Assembly (NCBI GenBank): GCA_030523805.1
Contig: JAUNHS010000038.1
Span: 1-14,966 of the forward strand
Origin: Acinetobacter sp.
GTDB taxonomy: Bacteria > Pseudomonadota > Gammaproteobacteria > Pseudomonadales > Moraxellaceae
Length of the DNA stretch: 14,966 nucleotides
Direction: 5' to 3'
Numbering within the stretch: the first letter of the stretch is position 1; each line of letters starts with the position of its first letter. The notes below the pieces were generated by a model. That model saw nothing but the letters and a program-made list of their open reading frames with translations, ran no database searches and had not been told where the DNA came from. Positions 1-7,306 of this stretch are shown one piece after another. The position numbers and the translations under genes were made by a program.

Positions 1-58
1 CTGACTCTGTTGAAAGTAGGTTAGGCATAAAACCCCCATTAAAATTCGTTATGTTGGT

Positions 59-76
59 ATGTGATAAATTTCACAT
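59..76. promoter_or_regulatory. CRP/Vfr-type binding palindrome
   Basis: The sequence ATGTGA-TAAATT-TCACAT is a perfect 18-bp palindrome in its arms and matches the core TGTGA-N6-TCACA of CRP-family (CRP, Vfr) operators exactly. An FNR site would have TTGAT arms, which this lacks. It lies about 235 bp upstream of the best leuC -10, so it may serve an upstream or divergent gene outside the window, a transcript starting inside the 330-bp gap, or leuC at long range. Recognition by a specific protein is inferred from the motif only. Confidence 0.6.
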
Positions 77-270
77 CTTTTATAAAATAGCATAGAAATC
101 ATCATAAATAAAATAAAAAATGCAATGTAATACACAATAGCCTAAAATGAGATGATAAAATGTTATTGACAATAGTTAATCTATATTGTATTGAAATAAA
201 TTTTAACAGATGTTTTATTTGGACTTGCTAATCCATTCCAAAAAGTTTTTCAATTTATAAAAATGATAAA

Positions 271-299
271 TTAGATTTATAAGAAAAATACGTTATAAT
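271..299 (+). promoter_or_regulatory. Probable leuC promoter
   Basis: A perfect -10 hexamer TATAAT occurs at 294-299. A poor -35 (TTAGAT, 271-276) lies 17 bp upstream. Transcription would start near 306, giving a leader of about 50 nt before the leuC ATG. The -10 lies inside a direct repeat of ATACGTTA (288-295 and 298-305, 10-bp period), which could bind a regulator because of the weak -35. The assignment rests on motif match only. Confidence 0.45.
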
Positions 300-358
300 A
301 CGTTAAACTAAACTGACAAATTACCCAGACCATGTTAATCAGTTTCAGGAGTAACACG

Positions 359-1777
359 ATGGCAGGCAAAACACTTTACGACAAATTGTGGGACGACCAC
401 CTTGTAAAACAACGTGATGACGGCTCATCACTCATCTACATTGACCGTCAATTATTACACGAAGTAACATCACCACAAGCCTTTGAAGGTTTGGAACTAG
501 CGAGCCGTAAACCTTGGCGACTTTCTGCCAACGTGGCAACGCCAGACCACAACGTACCCACGTCTAAAAAAGAACGTGAACAAGGCATTGCAGGTATTGA
601 AGACGATACATCTCGCATTCAAGTTAAAACGCTTGATGACAACTGCAAATCCTTTAACGTGGTGCAATTTGGCATTAACGATGTGCGTCAAGGTATCGTC
701 CATGTCGTTGGCCCAGAGCAAGGCTTGACCTTACCGGGTATGACGGTGGTATGTGGCGACAGTCATACCGCAACGCATGGGGCATTTGGCTGCTTGGCTC
801 ACGGTATTGGTACGTCTGAAGTGGAACACGTTTTGGCAACTCAGTGCCTTGTACAAAAGAAAATGAAAAATATGCTGGTGCGTGTGGACGGTAAACTCGG
901 CAAAGGCGTAACGCCAAAAGACGTGGTGCTTGCCATTATCGGTAAAATCGGTACGGCAGGTGGTACAGGTCATGCCATTGAATTTGGTGGACAAGTGTTC
1001 CGTGATATGTCTATTGAAGGGCGTATGACCGTGTGCAACATGGCGATTGAAGGCGGTGCTCGTGTGGGCTTGGTTGCTGTAGATGACAAGACCATTGAAT
1101 ACGTCAAAGGTCGCCCTTATGCCCCAACTGGCGAAGATTGGGACAAGGCGGTAGCGTATTGGAATACCTTGCATTCTGATGACGACGCTCATTTTGACAC
1201 CGTGATTGTTATGCAAGGCGAAGAGATTGAACCGCAAGTGTCGTGGGGAACATCGCCTGAAATGGTGATTGCCATTAGCCAAAACGTGCCAACACTTGAC
1301 GATGCCAAAGATGACGTACAGCGTAACGACTGGACAAGAGCGTATCAATACATGGGCTTAACCGCAGGGCAATCGCTGGCTGACATTCGCCTAGACCGTG
1401 TGTTTATTGGGTCGTGTACCAATTCTCGTATTGAAGACATTCGTGCCGCTGCCGAAGTGGTTAAAGGCAAAAAAGTCGCTGACAGTATTAAACAGGCGAT
1501 GATTGTGCCGGGGTCTGGTGTGGTGAAACAGCAAGCCGAGCATGAAGGTTTGGATAAAATCTTTATTGAAGCGGGCTTTGAATGGCGTGAACCGGGCTGC
1601 TCTATGTGCCTTGCGATGAATGCCGATAAACTGCAAGCAGGCGAGCATTGTGCTAGTACGTCTAACCGTAATTTTGAAGGTCGTCAAGGTAATGGCGGAC
1701 GTACGCATTTGGTGTCTCCAGCGATGGCGGCAGCGGCAGCGATTGCAGGGCATTTTGTGGACGTACGGACGTTTTGA
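359..1777 (+). CDS. leuC: 3-isopropylmalate dehydratase large subunit
   Basis: LeuC is the large subunit of isopropylmalate isomerase. With LeuD it converts 2-isopropylmalate to 3-isopropylmalate in leucine synthesis, in the cytoplasm. The start chosen is ATG 359, preceded by AGGAG at 347-351 with a 7-nt spacer. An in-frame ATG at 332 would add nine residues and has no comparable ribosome site. The 472-residue product is the normal family length. The three [4Fe-4S] ligands are present: Cys353 in GSCTNSR, and Cys414 and Cys417 in EPGCSMC. The N-terminus ([11 protein letters not shown], then TPDHNVPT and [13 protein letters not shown]) is typical of proteobacterial LeuC. The gene is visibly richer in GC than the accessory genes that follow. 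It is separated from its partner leuD by about 2.1 kb, although the two subunits must assemble together. Confidence 0.97.
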   Translation: MAGKTLYDKLWDDHLVKQRDDGSSLIYIDRQLLHEVTSPQAFEGLELASRKPWRLSANVATPDHNVPTSKKEREQGIAGIEDDTSRIQVKTLDDNCKSFNVVQFGINDVRQGIVHVVGPEQGLTLPGMTVVCGDSHTATHGAFGCLAHGIGTSEVEHVLATQCLVQKKMKNMLVRVDGKLGKGVTPKDVVLAIIGKIGTAGGTGHAIEFGGQVFRDMSIEGRMTVCNMAIEGGARVGLVAVDDKTIEYVKGRPYAPTGEDWDKAVAYWNTLHSDDDAHFDTVIVMQGEEIEPQVSWGTSPEMVIAISQNVPTLDDAKDDVQRNDWTRAYQYMGLTAGQSLADIRLDRVFIGSCTNSRIEDIRAAAEVVKGKKVADSIKQAMIVPGSGVVKQQAEHEGLDKIFIEAGFEWREPGCSMCLAMNADKLQAGEHCASTSNRNFEGRQGNGGRTHLVSPAMAAAAAIAGHFVDVRTF

Positions 1778-1805
1778 TTGATGTATCCGATAAAGGTGGT
1801 ATGAT
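1778..1805 (+). promoter_or_regulatory. Promoter of the PIN toxin-antitoxin pair
   Basis: Immediately after the leuC stop there is TTGATG (1778-1783), a 16-bp spacer and an extended -10, TGG-TATGAT (1797-1805). This gives the toxin-antitoxin pair its own promoter within the leu cluster. The -10 overlaps an imperfect inverted repeat, GTGGTAT (1796-1802) and ATATCAC (1811-1817), with one mismatch and an 8-bp gap. Its position suits autoregulation by the antitoxin or the complex, but that is inference. Confidence 0.45.
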
Positions 1806-1846
1806 AAAAAATATCACTTTTATAGGTTGATTTGGGAGTGTCAATT

Positions 1847-2182
1847 ATGCCGATTTCTATTGTTGAATATTATTATCAAATGATTGAGCATTTAGACCGT
1901 CAATCTAAAATTGAACTTGTGGCGAAAATTACGCAGAGTATTGAGCAAAAACCAAATCTTGATATGTCAAAATTTACACCAATTCAAGACTTAACAGGTG
2001 CTTGGATTGATGATGATTTGCATGAAATCGGCATGACGGATTATATTGCAGTCAGTGATGATAACACCGATAAAAATTGGTTTTCTGATTTATCGGCATT
2101 TATTGATGAAAATATCAAAATAAGCGATTTGCCTTATTCTGCCAATCATCGTGGCTGGACAAGAGATGAACTTTATGAATGA
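1847..2182 (+). CDS. Putative antitoxin partner of PIN toxin
   Basis: The 111-residue acidic protein is inferred to be the antitoxin because it directly precedes and overlaps a PIN-domain toxin. Start ATG 1847 follows GGGAG at 1834-1838 with an 8-nt spacer; the TTG at 1832 lies on the Shine-Dalgarno itself. The first ~35 residues look like an amphipathic helical segment (EYYYQMIEHLD, then KIELVAKITQSIEQ). The rest is rich in Asp and Glu (GAWIDDDLHE, SDDNTDKNW) and ends in RGWTRDELYE, possibly the toxin-wrapping tail. I see no AbrB, ribbon-helix-helix or HTH motif, so it is not a textbook VapB. It is also longer than most VapB proteins (about 70-90 residues). The AT-rich composition differs from leuC, which fits acquired cargo. 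The family is not recognised by me; the role comes from context. Confidence 0.65.
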   Translation: MPISIVEYYYQMIEHLDRQSKIELVAKITQSIEQKPNLDMSKFTPIQDLTGAWIDDDLHEIGMTDYIAVSDDNTDKNWFSDLSAFIDENIKISDLPYSANHRGWTRDELYE

Positions 2183-2600
2183 TAAAGTTTTTCTGGATAC
2201 CAATATTTTGATTTATAGTGTGGATAAACGTTTTCCTGATAAACAAAATCAGGCAATGCGTATTATCGCATTTTTACAAGCCAATCATCGTGCAGTTATT
2301 TCTACACAAGTATTGCAAGAATTTTATAATGCAACTACCAAAAAACTTAAGTTAGATAAGCATCAAATGCAAATATTGGTGGATAAATTTGCCAAGTTGC
2401 CTGTGCTGAATAATGATGTTAAGTTATTAAAAAATGCCATTCATATTAGCATTATTCATCATTTGACTTTATGGGACGCTTATATGGTAGCAGGAGCAAA
2501 AAGGGCGGATTGTACAATTTTATATACTGAAGATTTAACGCATAATCAAATCATTGAAGGCGTGAAAATCATCAATCCGTTTTATTTAGAAAATGATTGA
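2175..2600 (+). CDS. PIN-domain ribonuclease toxin (VapC-like)
   Basis: A 141-residue PIN-domain protein, probably the toxin of a type II toxin-antitoxin pair acting as a Mg-dependent endoribonuclease on cytoplasmic RNA. The expected acidic residues are visible: Asp8 in FLDTNILIY, Glu49 in QVLQEFYNAT, Asp101 in LWDAYMVAGA and Asp120 near LYTEDL. ATG 2175 was chosen because it overlaps the antitoxin stop by 8 nt (ATGAATGA), has AAGAG at 2161-2165 and puts the first Asp at the usual position. In-frame GTG 2151 and ATG 2166 would extend it by 8 or 3 residues. The overlap suggests translational coupling to the antitoxin. All catalytic residues are intact, so it looks functional. The RNA target cannot be told from sequence. 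Confidence 0.85.
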   Translation: MNDKVFLDTNILIYSVDKRFPDKQNQAMRIIAFLQANHRAVISTQVLQEFYNATTKKLKLDKHQMQILVDKFAKLPVLNNDVKLLKNAIHISIIHHLTLWDAYMVAGAKRADCTILYTEDLTHNQIIEGVKIINPFYLEND

Positions 2601-2622
2601 TGAAATTAGGTTAAAAATTAAG

Positions 2623-2697
2623 ATGTTTTACTCCGAACTCATCAAAACTCTAATCACGGGTACGCTTGAAATGGCTAATGGCGAATTTTATCATTGA
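2623..2697 (+). CDS. Possible 24-residue small protein
   Basis: A short frame, ATG 2623 to TGA 2697, encodes 24 residues (it begins MFYSELIKTLITG and ends GEFYH) between the PIN toxin and the GNAT gene. It has no close Shine-Dalgarno; the nearest purine run, TAGG, is too far upstream. It could be a genuine micro-protein, a leader peptide, a remnant of a lost gene, or chance. I list it because the composition is protein-like and the gap is otherwise unexplained. Confidence 0.15.
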   Translation: MFYSELIKTLITGTLEMANGEFYH

Positions 2698-2714
2698 TTT
2701 TTATAGGAAAAACC

Positions 2715-3167
2715 ATGCACTATTACGCCAAATCATTTGAACAATTAGACATTCATACTTTATACGCCATTTTAAAATTGCGTGTAGATGTGTTTGTGGT
2801 GGAGCAAAATTGCCCTTATCCTGAGTTAGATGGTGTAGATCAACAGGCAACGCATTTATATTCACAAAATGATCATGGCGAAATTTTAGCCTATGCTAGA
2901 ATCTTGCCTGCTGGCTTGACCTATGAAACAGCTGCCATTGGGCGAGTGATTGTTACGCCTAAAGTGCGTGGCGGTGGCATTGCACGAGAGCTTATGCAAA
3001 AAGCGATTGCGATTGTGCGTGATGATTGGCAAGCTCCTGTGATTACCATTGGTGCTCAAGTTTATTTAAAAGATTTTTATCAATCTTTGGGTTTTGTGGC
3101 GATTTCTGATGAATATTTAGAAGACGGCATTGCTCATATTGATATGCAGCTAAAATTTGAGCGATAA
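2715..3167 (+). CDS. elaA: ElaA-family GNAT N-acetyltransferase
   Basis: A 150-residue GNAT acetyltransferase closely resembling E. coli ElaA. It shows the ElaA signature near residues 23-40 (LRVDVFVVEQNCPYPELDG), the strand AYARILP (59-65), IGRVIV (75-80) leading into the acetyl-CoA-binding loop RGGGIA (85-90), and the C-terminal FYQSLGF (121-127) and EDGIAHI. ATG 2715 follows TAGGAAA with good spacing; an upstream in-frame TTG lacks a site. The substrate of ElaA proteins is not well defined, so an acetylated protein, tRNA-linked amino group or small amine are all possible. It lies between a toxin-antitoxin pair and a RelA/SpoT-domain gene, and a link to either is only positional. Confidence 0.88.
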   Translation: MHYYAKSFEQLDIHTLYAILKLRVDVFVVEQNCPYPELDGVDQQATHLYSQNDHGEILAYARILPAGLTYETAAIGRVIVTPKVRGGGIARELMQKAIAIVRDDWQAPVITIGAQVYLKDFYQSLGFVAISDEYLEDGIAHIDMQLKFER

Positions 3168-3233
3168 AATCACTGGATATGCTCAAAAAATAGCAGTAAA
3201 CTTAAATGAAATTAAAGAAAATCATGTAATGAT

Positions 3234-3806
3234 ATGGCTGTGAATTATTTAGAAAGTACCGAACGTTTAATTCGTGAAATTAACCACATTCACGCCCAGT
3301 ATTCAAAGGATTATTTTGAAACGGGCAAAGTGGCAAAAGTGAATTTGAGCCGTACACTGACTCATGTGCCGACCGAGCATATTTTATCGTATCGGCTGAA
3401 TTTACACGAAGCGATTAACGATTATCTATTTTTTGCCGATATTAAAGACATCAATTTTTATTATCGTGTCAAAACAGCTGAAAGTATTTTGGATAAAATC
3501 AATCGTTACAGCTTGCGTGAAAATCAATATCCCGTTAATAATATCTTAAATGATATTTTTGGGGCGAGAGTGATTTTACCGTCTGAATATATCGCCCAGA
3601 TTTTGGACAATTTGGATCAATTTAAAGCAGATTATCAATTAAAAAATTGGTATTTGCGAGATGTGGATGGCTATATTGGTATCCATGTATATTTTAAAAA
3701 TGCCAGCAATTTTTATTATCCGTGGGAATTGCAAATTTGGGATATTAAAGATGCCAAAGCCAATATAGAAAACCACCGTTTGTATAAACGCAATTTTGTC
3801 CGCTAA
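3234..3806 (+). CDS. Stand-alone RelA/SpoT synthetase-domain protein
   Basis: A 190-residue protein with the hallmarks of the RelA/SpoT nucleotidyltransferase (pyrophosphokinase) domain and no HD hydrolase or regulatory domains. Visible motifs are the ATP-binding R-x-K...S...K (Arg78, Lys80, Ser84, Lys88 in RVKTAESILDK), the metal-binding Asp107 in NDIFGARVI, the G-loop-like Tyr139...GYIGIH (146-151), and the catalytic E-x-Q pair in WELQIW (Glu165, Gln167). The residues needed for pyrophosphate transfer therefore seem present. It may make (p)ppGpp or pppApp as a small alarmone synthetase, or modify tRNA as in toxic SAS proteins; sequence alone cannot decide. No hydrolase and no obvious dedicated antitoxin lies next to it. 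The start ATG 3234 has only a weak purine-rich site. It is AT-rich and sits between leuC and leuD. Confidence 0.75.
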   Translation: MAVNYLESTERLIREINHIHAQYSKDYFETGKVAKVNLSRTLTHVPTEHILSYRLNLHEAINDYLFFADIKDINFYYRVKTAESILDKINRYSLRENQYPVNNILNDIFGARVILPSEYIAQILDNLDQFKADYQLKNWYLRDVDGYIGIHVYFKNASNFYYPWELQIWDIKDAKANIENHRLYKRNFVR

Positions 3807-3860
3807 ATAGCAACGATGAATTATTTTTAACCTAAAGTATATGAATGAAAGGTAAATGCC

Positions 3861-4508
3861 ATGAAAAAATACACCACTGAAATCGGTATTGTTGCACCGC
3901 TTGACCGTGCCAATGTTGATACGGATTTGATTATCCCAAAACAGTTTTTAAAGTCTATTAAACGCACAGGTTTTGGCGATAATTTATTTGATGAATTACG
4001 CTATCTTGATGAAGGTTACTTGGGACAAGATATTAGCAAACGCCCAAAAAATCCTGATTTTGTGTTAAATCAAGAGCGTTATCAAGGTGCGACGATTTTA
4101 CTGGCTCGTACCAATTTTGGCTGCGGTTCTAGCCGTGAACACGCACCTTGGGCGTTAAATGAATATGGTTTTCGTACCGTCATTGCCCCAAGTTTTGCCG
4201 ATATTTTCTTTAATAACTGCTTTAAAAATGGTATGCTCCCTGTGATTTTAAGTGAAGAGCAGGTTGATGAGTTGTTTAAAGAATGTTTTGAGAATGTTGG
4301 TTATCAATTAACAGTGGATTTGGAAAATCAAAAAGTGATTAGCCCAAGTGGTAAAGAATATGCTTTTGAGGTGGATTCATTCCGTAAACATTGTTTGTTA
4401 AACGGTTTAGATGATATTGGTTTGACTTTGCAAGATGCTGAGAGCATTCGTGCGTTTGAAGAGCAAGCGAAAAAGGATAGACCGTGGGTGTTTAGAGAGT
4501 TGCGTTAA
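3861..4508 (+). CDS. leuD: 3-isopropylmalate dehydratase small subunit
   Basis: LeuD is the small swivelling subunit that pairs with LeuC in isopropylmalate isomerase. The 215-residue length is standard for the proteobacterial long form. Landmarks are the N-terminal [18 protein letters not shown] (14-31), the substrate-loop motif [13 protein letters not shown] (87-99) and [13 protein letters not shown] in the middle. ATG 3861 follows AAAGG with suitable spacing. It is probably co-transcribed with the downstream lipoprotein and leuB. It lies about 2.1 kb after leuC, behind the accessory genes, so its expression may depend on readthrough or an internal promoter. Confidence 0.97.
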   Translation: MKKYTTEIGIVAPLDRANVDTDLIIPKQFLKSIKRTGFGDNLFDELRYLDEGYLGQDISKRPKNPDFVLNQERYQGATILLARTNFGCGSSREHAPWALNEYGFRTVIAPSFADIFFNNCFKNGMLPVILSEEQVDELFKECFENVGYQLTVDLENQKVISPSGKEYAFEVDSFRKHCLLNGLDDIGLTLQDAESIRAFEEQAKKDRPWVFRELR

Positions 4509-4565
4509 ACTATTAACGCTACTAGCGTATTGATATGGTTTTTGTTAATATAAGCGATTGTAAAA

Positions 4566-4591
4566 CATCATATAAATACAAAAATATGATG
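4566..4591. repeat. 8-bp perfect inverted repeat between leuD and lipoprotein
   Basis: CATCATAT (4566-4573) and ATATGATG (4584-4591) form a perfect AT-rich inverted repeat with a 10-nt gap. There is no T-tract after it, so it is not a convincing terminator. It could be a weak RNA hairpin, an operator half-site pair, or chance. Confidence 0.3.
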
Positions 4592-4635
4592 CAATACAAC
4601 CCCAAATCAACACATCGTATCGGTGAGGTCATTCG

Positions 4636-5223
4636 GTGAACAAGTGGAAATATACTGTATTTGCTTTTGTTGTAACAGCACTGCTCGCAGGTTGTCAAAG
4701 TATATCATCGGTTTCGCCTACGCTAAATCACTTACGCACGACAGCTACGGTAAAAAATGTCAATGTTTTTTGCCGTGGTGCAATGAGTTGTCAATTTACA
4801 CGCCTAAATGAAATTCAAATTGCCGACCATAAAACAGGTTGGATTACGCCACAAGCCGTTTTACAAGGAATTATCCGTTTACAAGGCGTGAGTTCATTAT
4901 TAGAAAATCAGCGTGTGCCATTTTACTTATCTGTTCCTGCGGAGAAAAATGAAATTGCGATGCAATTTTATCCAATTTCTAAATATAAAGCAGAAACACT
5001 CAGCATTATCCACGATTTTAAAGCAGGGCATGATTATAGTTTTGAAATGTTCCGCCAGCGGGATCAAGCTGATGAAAGTTTACTCGATTCATCTACACCA
5101 AAGCCATTATGTGTGAATTTACGACAAGATCAAGTTGTGATTCGTCGTTTTTGTCGCCCACATGACGCACTCACAGGGGTGAGCGAATTTGTAGAGCAAA
5201 AGGTCAATGATCAAGGTAAATGA
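4636..5223 (+). CDS. Small predicted outer-membrane lipoprotein
   Basis: A 195-residue lipoprotein. Lys3 and Lys5 are followed by a hydrophobic stretch and a lipobox LLAG-Cys20, so cleavage would leave a lipidated Cys20. Gln follows the Cys (no Asp at +2), which predicts sorting to the outer membrane. Four further cysteines (46, 52, 159, 173) could form two disulfides in the periplasm. The start is GTG 4636, with GAGG at 4625-4628 and a 7-nt spacer. No enzymatic domain is recognised. A lipoprotein between leuD and leuB is, from memory, a conserved arrangement in Acinetobacter, but I see no reason why leucine synthesis needs it. Confidence 0.85.
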   Translation: MNKWKYTVFAFVVTALLAGCQSISSVSPTLNHLRTTATVKNVNVFCRGAMSCQFTRLNEIQIADHKTGWITPQAVLQGIIRLQGVSSLLENQRVPFYLSVPAEKNEIAMQFYPISKYKAETLSIIHDFKAGHDYSFEMFRQRDQADESLLDSSTPKPLCVNLRQDQVVIRRFCRPHDALTGVSEFVEQKVNDQGK

Positions 5224-5274
5224 TGATTGATGAATGATGAAAATGAATTAAAATCAATATGATAGGTTAGTTTT

Positions 5275-6354
5275 ATGTCTAAACATATTCTTATTTTATC
5301 TGGCGATGGTATTGGCCCTGAAATTGTATCAGCGGCTGAACAAGTGCTAAACACAGTCAATGAAAAATTTTCATTAGGTTTAACGTGGGAACACGGTTTG
5401 CTTGGTGGTGCAGCGATTGATGTGCATGGCGAGCCGTATCCTGCTGTTACTAGTGAACAAGCTCAAAAAGCCGATGCGATTTTGCTTGGTGCTGTGGGTG
5501 GGCCAAAGTGGGATACGATTGAACGTTCCATTCGCCCTGAACGTGGTTTATTAAAAATCCGTAGTGAATTGAATTTGTTCGCAAATTTACGTCCTGCAAT
5601 TTTATATCCACAGTTGGCAGAAGCGTCAAGTTTGAAACCTGAAGTGGTGTCAGGCTTGGATATTCTGATTGTGCGTGAATTAACAGGCGGTATTTATTTT
5701 GGTCAGCCACGTGGTATTCGTGAATTGGAAAATGGCGAAAAGCAAGGCTACAATACCGATGTGTATAGCGAAAGTGAAATTAAACGCATTGCCAAAGTAG
5801 CATTTGATATGGCGAGCTTACGTGGTGGTAAAGTATGTTCGGTGGACAAAGCCAATGTACTTGAAGTTACCGAATTGTGGAAGCAAACTGTAACCGCCGT
5901 GCAACAGCAAGCATATCCAAATATTGAACTCAGCCATATGTATGTGGACAATGCAGCGATGCAGTTGGTGCGTGCTCCGAAGCAATTTGACGTGATTGTA
6001 ACAGGCAATTTATTTGGCGATATTTTATCGGACGAAGCAGCAATGCTCACTGGTTCTATCGGTATGTTGCCATCAGCGAGTTTAGATGAAAATGGCAAAG
6101 GTATGTATGAGCCGTGTCATGGTTCTGCCCCTGATATTGCTGGGCAAAATAAAGCCAATCCATTAGCAACGATTTTGTCAGTAGCGATGATGTTGCGTTA
6201 TACTTTCCGTGAAGAAGCTGCTGCCAAAGCAATTGAAGATGCGGTGGGTCAAGTTTTAGATCAAGGCTTGCGTACAGCTGATATTTTGTCGGACGGTATG
6301 CAATTAGTCGGCACAAAAGAAATGGGCGAAGCAGTGGTTAAGGCATTGGCTTAA
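5275..6354 (+). CDS. leuB: 3-isopropylmalate dehydrogenase
   Basis: LeuB oxidatively decarboxylates 3-isopropylmalate to 2-ketoisocaproate using NAD, the last pathway-specific step before transamination to leucine. The 359-residue length is typical. Landmarks in order are GDGIGPEI (10-17), the substrate-binding run from [13 protein letters not shown] to LRP (88-107), [11 protein letters not shown] (133-143), the catalytic lysine segment SVDKAN (189-194), the metal-binding [12 protein letters not shown] (245-256) and the NAD-binding [11 protein letters not shown] (280-290). The ATG 5275 follows a modest GGTTAG site. It is the last gene of the leu cluster, with a strong terminator just behind it. 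Confidence 0.98.
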   Translation: MSKHILILSGDGIGPEIVSAAEQVLNTVNEKFSLGLTWEHGLLGGAAIDVHGEPYPAVTSEQAQKADAILLGAVGGPKWDTIERSIRPERGLLKIRSELNLFANLRPAILYPQLAEASSLKPEVVSGLDILIVRELTGGIYFGQPRGIRELENGEKQGYNTDVYSESEIKRIAKVAFDMASLRGGKVCSVDKANVLEVTELWKQTVTAVQQQAYPNIELSHMYVDNAAMQLVRAPKQFDVIVTGNLFGDILSDEAAMLTGSIGMLPSASLDENGKGMYEPCHGSAPDIAGQNKANPLATILSVAMMLRYTFREEAAAKAIEDAVGQVLDQGLRTADILSDGMQLVGTKEMGEAVVKALA

Positions 6355-6369
6355 TTCGTTGCGTTTAGT

Positions 6370-6406
6370 AAAAAAATCCTGTTGTGGAATGCAACAGGAT
6401 TTTTTT
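6370..6406. terminator. Bidirectional terminator after leuB
   Basis: A perfect 15-bp inverted repeat, AAAAAAATCCTGTTG (6370-6384) and its complement (6392-6406), encloses a 7-nt loop. The A-run on one side and T-run on the other let it end transcripts from both leuB (+) and the convergent crotonase gene (-). Confidence 0.92.
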
Positions 6407-6421
6407 ACGGACAACATTGTA

Positions 6422-7276
6422 TTATTTCCACTGTCGCTGTAAAAATTGCAAAGAATGATCTTTTGCTTTTTTCACAGCGATGGCTTGATTTTTCCCTATT
6501 AACAATTTGATTTGCCACAATTTTTCTTGATAAAGACGATATGCCGATGGACGTTGCATTGTTTGAATAACTCGCTTGCTGGCAAGTACGGCATCTGGTG
6601 AGCGTTGAGCAATTTCTGCAATCAACTGTTCAGCGTGTTGCCACGGATTTTCATTAATGGCTGAAATAAAACCCAGTGCTAACGCTGTTTGACTGTCAAA
6701 AATGCGTGCGGTCATGGTCAATTCTTTGAGTACATCAGGGGCAATGTGGCACGTTGATTGCGTAAAGCCCATATCAGGCACAAGTCCCCATTTGCTTTCC
6801 ATAATGGCAAATTGACAATTTTCCGTAGCAAAACGAAAATCACACGCCAACGCCAGCTGTAAACCTGCACCAATGCAATGCCCATGTATAACAGCAATGA
6901 CAGGCACAGGAAGCGATTGCCAAATTAAGCATACTTTTTGATATAAACTTTGGCTTGGTTTGAGCAATTCCCATGCCACTTTTTTACGATTTTTCGCTTG
7001 TTTTATTTCACTTAAATCTAATCCTGCACAAAAACTTTCGCCATCGCCTTGTAAAATCACTGCTCGCACATCTCGCCAAGTACGGATTTGTTTTGCCAGC
7101 CAAATTAATTGTTCCATCATACGGAAATTCAACGCATTGCGTTTATCTCCACGAGTTAAAGTAATAATGACGCTATCGTATTTGCCTAAACTTAATTGTA
7201 AATGGGGTTGAATATTGGCATTTGTCTCTGTAATACGTTGTGCCAGCGTGGTTTGATGGGGTGTAGTGAAAAACAT
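6422..7276 (-). CDS. Crotonase-family enoyl-CoA hydratase/isomerase
   Basis: A 284-residue acyl-CoA enzyme of the crotonase superfamily, probably in fatty-acid or related acyl-CoA breakdown. The oxyanion-hole elements are visible: CAGLD (83-87) and HGHCIGAG (131-138). The first catalytic Glu of classical enoyl-CoA hydratase (in GGGxELA) is replaced by Gln140 in GAGLQLA. Glu160 (MESKWGL) and Asp168 (VPDMG) are spaced eight residues apart, as Glu196 and Asp204 are in mammalian delta3,5-delta2,4-dienoyl-CoA isomerase. That points to a dienoyl-CoA isomerase-like or other isomerase activity rather than hydration. The start at 7276 is preceded by AGGGAAA. It is a monocistronic unit between two terminators. 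Exact substrate unknown. Confidence 0.88.
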   Translation of the reverse strand: MFFTTPHQTTLAQRITETNANIQPHLQLSLGKYDSVIITLTRGDKRNALNFRMMEQLIWLAKQIRTWRDVRAVILQGDGESFCAGLDLSEIKQAKNRKKVAWELLKPSQSLYQKVCLIWQSLPVPVIAVIHGHCIGAGLQLALACDFRFATENCQFAIMESKWGLVPDMGFTQSTCHIAPDVLKELTMTARIFDSQTALALGFISAINENPWQHAEQLIAEIAQRSPDAVLASKRVIQTMQRPSAYRLYQEKLWQIKLLIGKNQAIAVKKAKDHSLQFLQRQWK

Positions 7277-7306
7277 AGCATTTCCCTAGCAATGATATTT
7301 GTACAC

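Larger units (their letters stand above)
1..331. other. Non-coding stretch upstream of leuC
   Basis: This AT-rich stretch of about 330 bp has no convincing gene. The first 24 bases read as the tail of a frame (LTLLKVG then TAG), and a second frame stays open to about position 95, so an upstream gene may end here, but nothing is recognisable. It does contain a perfect TGTGA-N6-TCACA palindrome at 60-75, a consensus TTGACA at 166-171 without a good partner -10, a short inverted repeat TTTGGA (218-223) / TCCAAA (237-242), and a good -10 near 294. No leucine-codon-rich leader peptide, T-box or riboswitch-like fold was seen. Confidence 0.6.

Noticed and set aside
1..95. Tail of an upstream gene on the plus strand (frame ending TAG at 22-24, or a second frame open to about 95)
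   Set aside because: Too short to recognise, with no codon or motif support; either could be chance.
166..194. Promoter from consensus TTGACA at 166-171
   Set aside because: The -10 at the right spacing (TATTGA) is poor and the leader would be over 150 nt; the TATAAT near 294 is a better leuC candidate.
731..1348. Long open frames on the minus strand within leuC
   Set aside because: Overlap a certain gene, have no family motifs and are rich in His/Arg/Thr as expected from antisense of leuC codons.
4509..4523. Small hairpin ACGCT/AGCGT after leuD as a terminator
   Set aside because: Only five base pairs and no T-run; leuD probably reads through to the lipoprotein and leuB.
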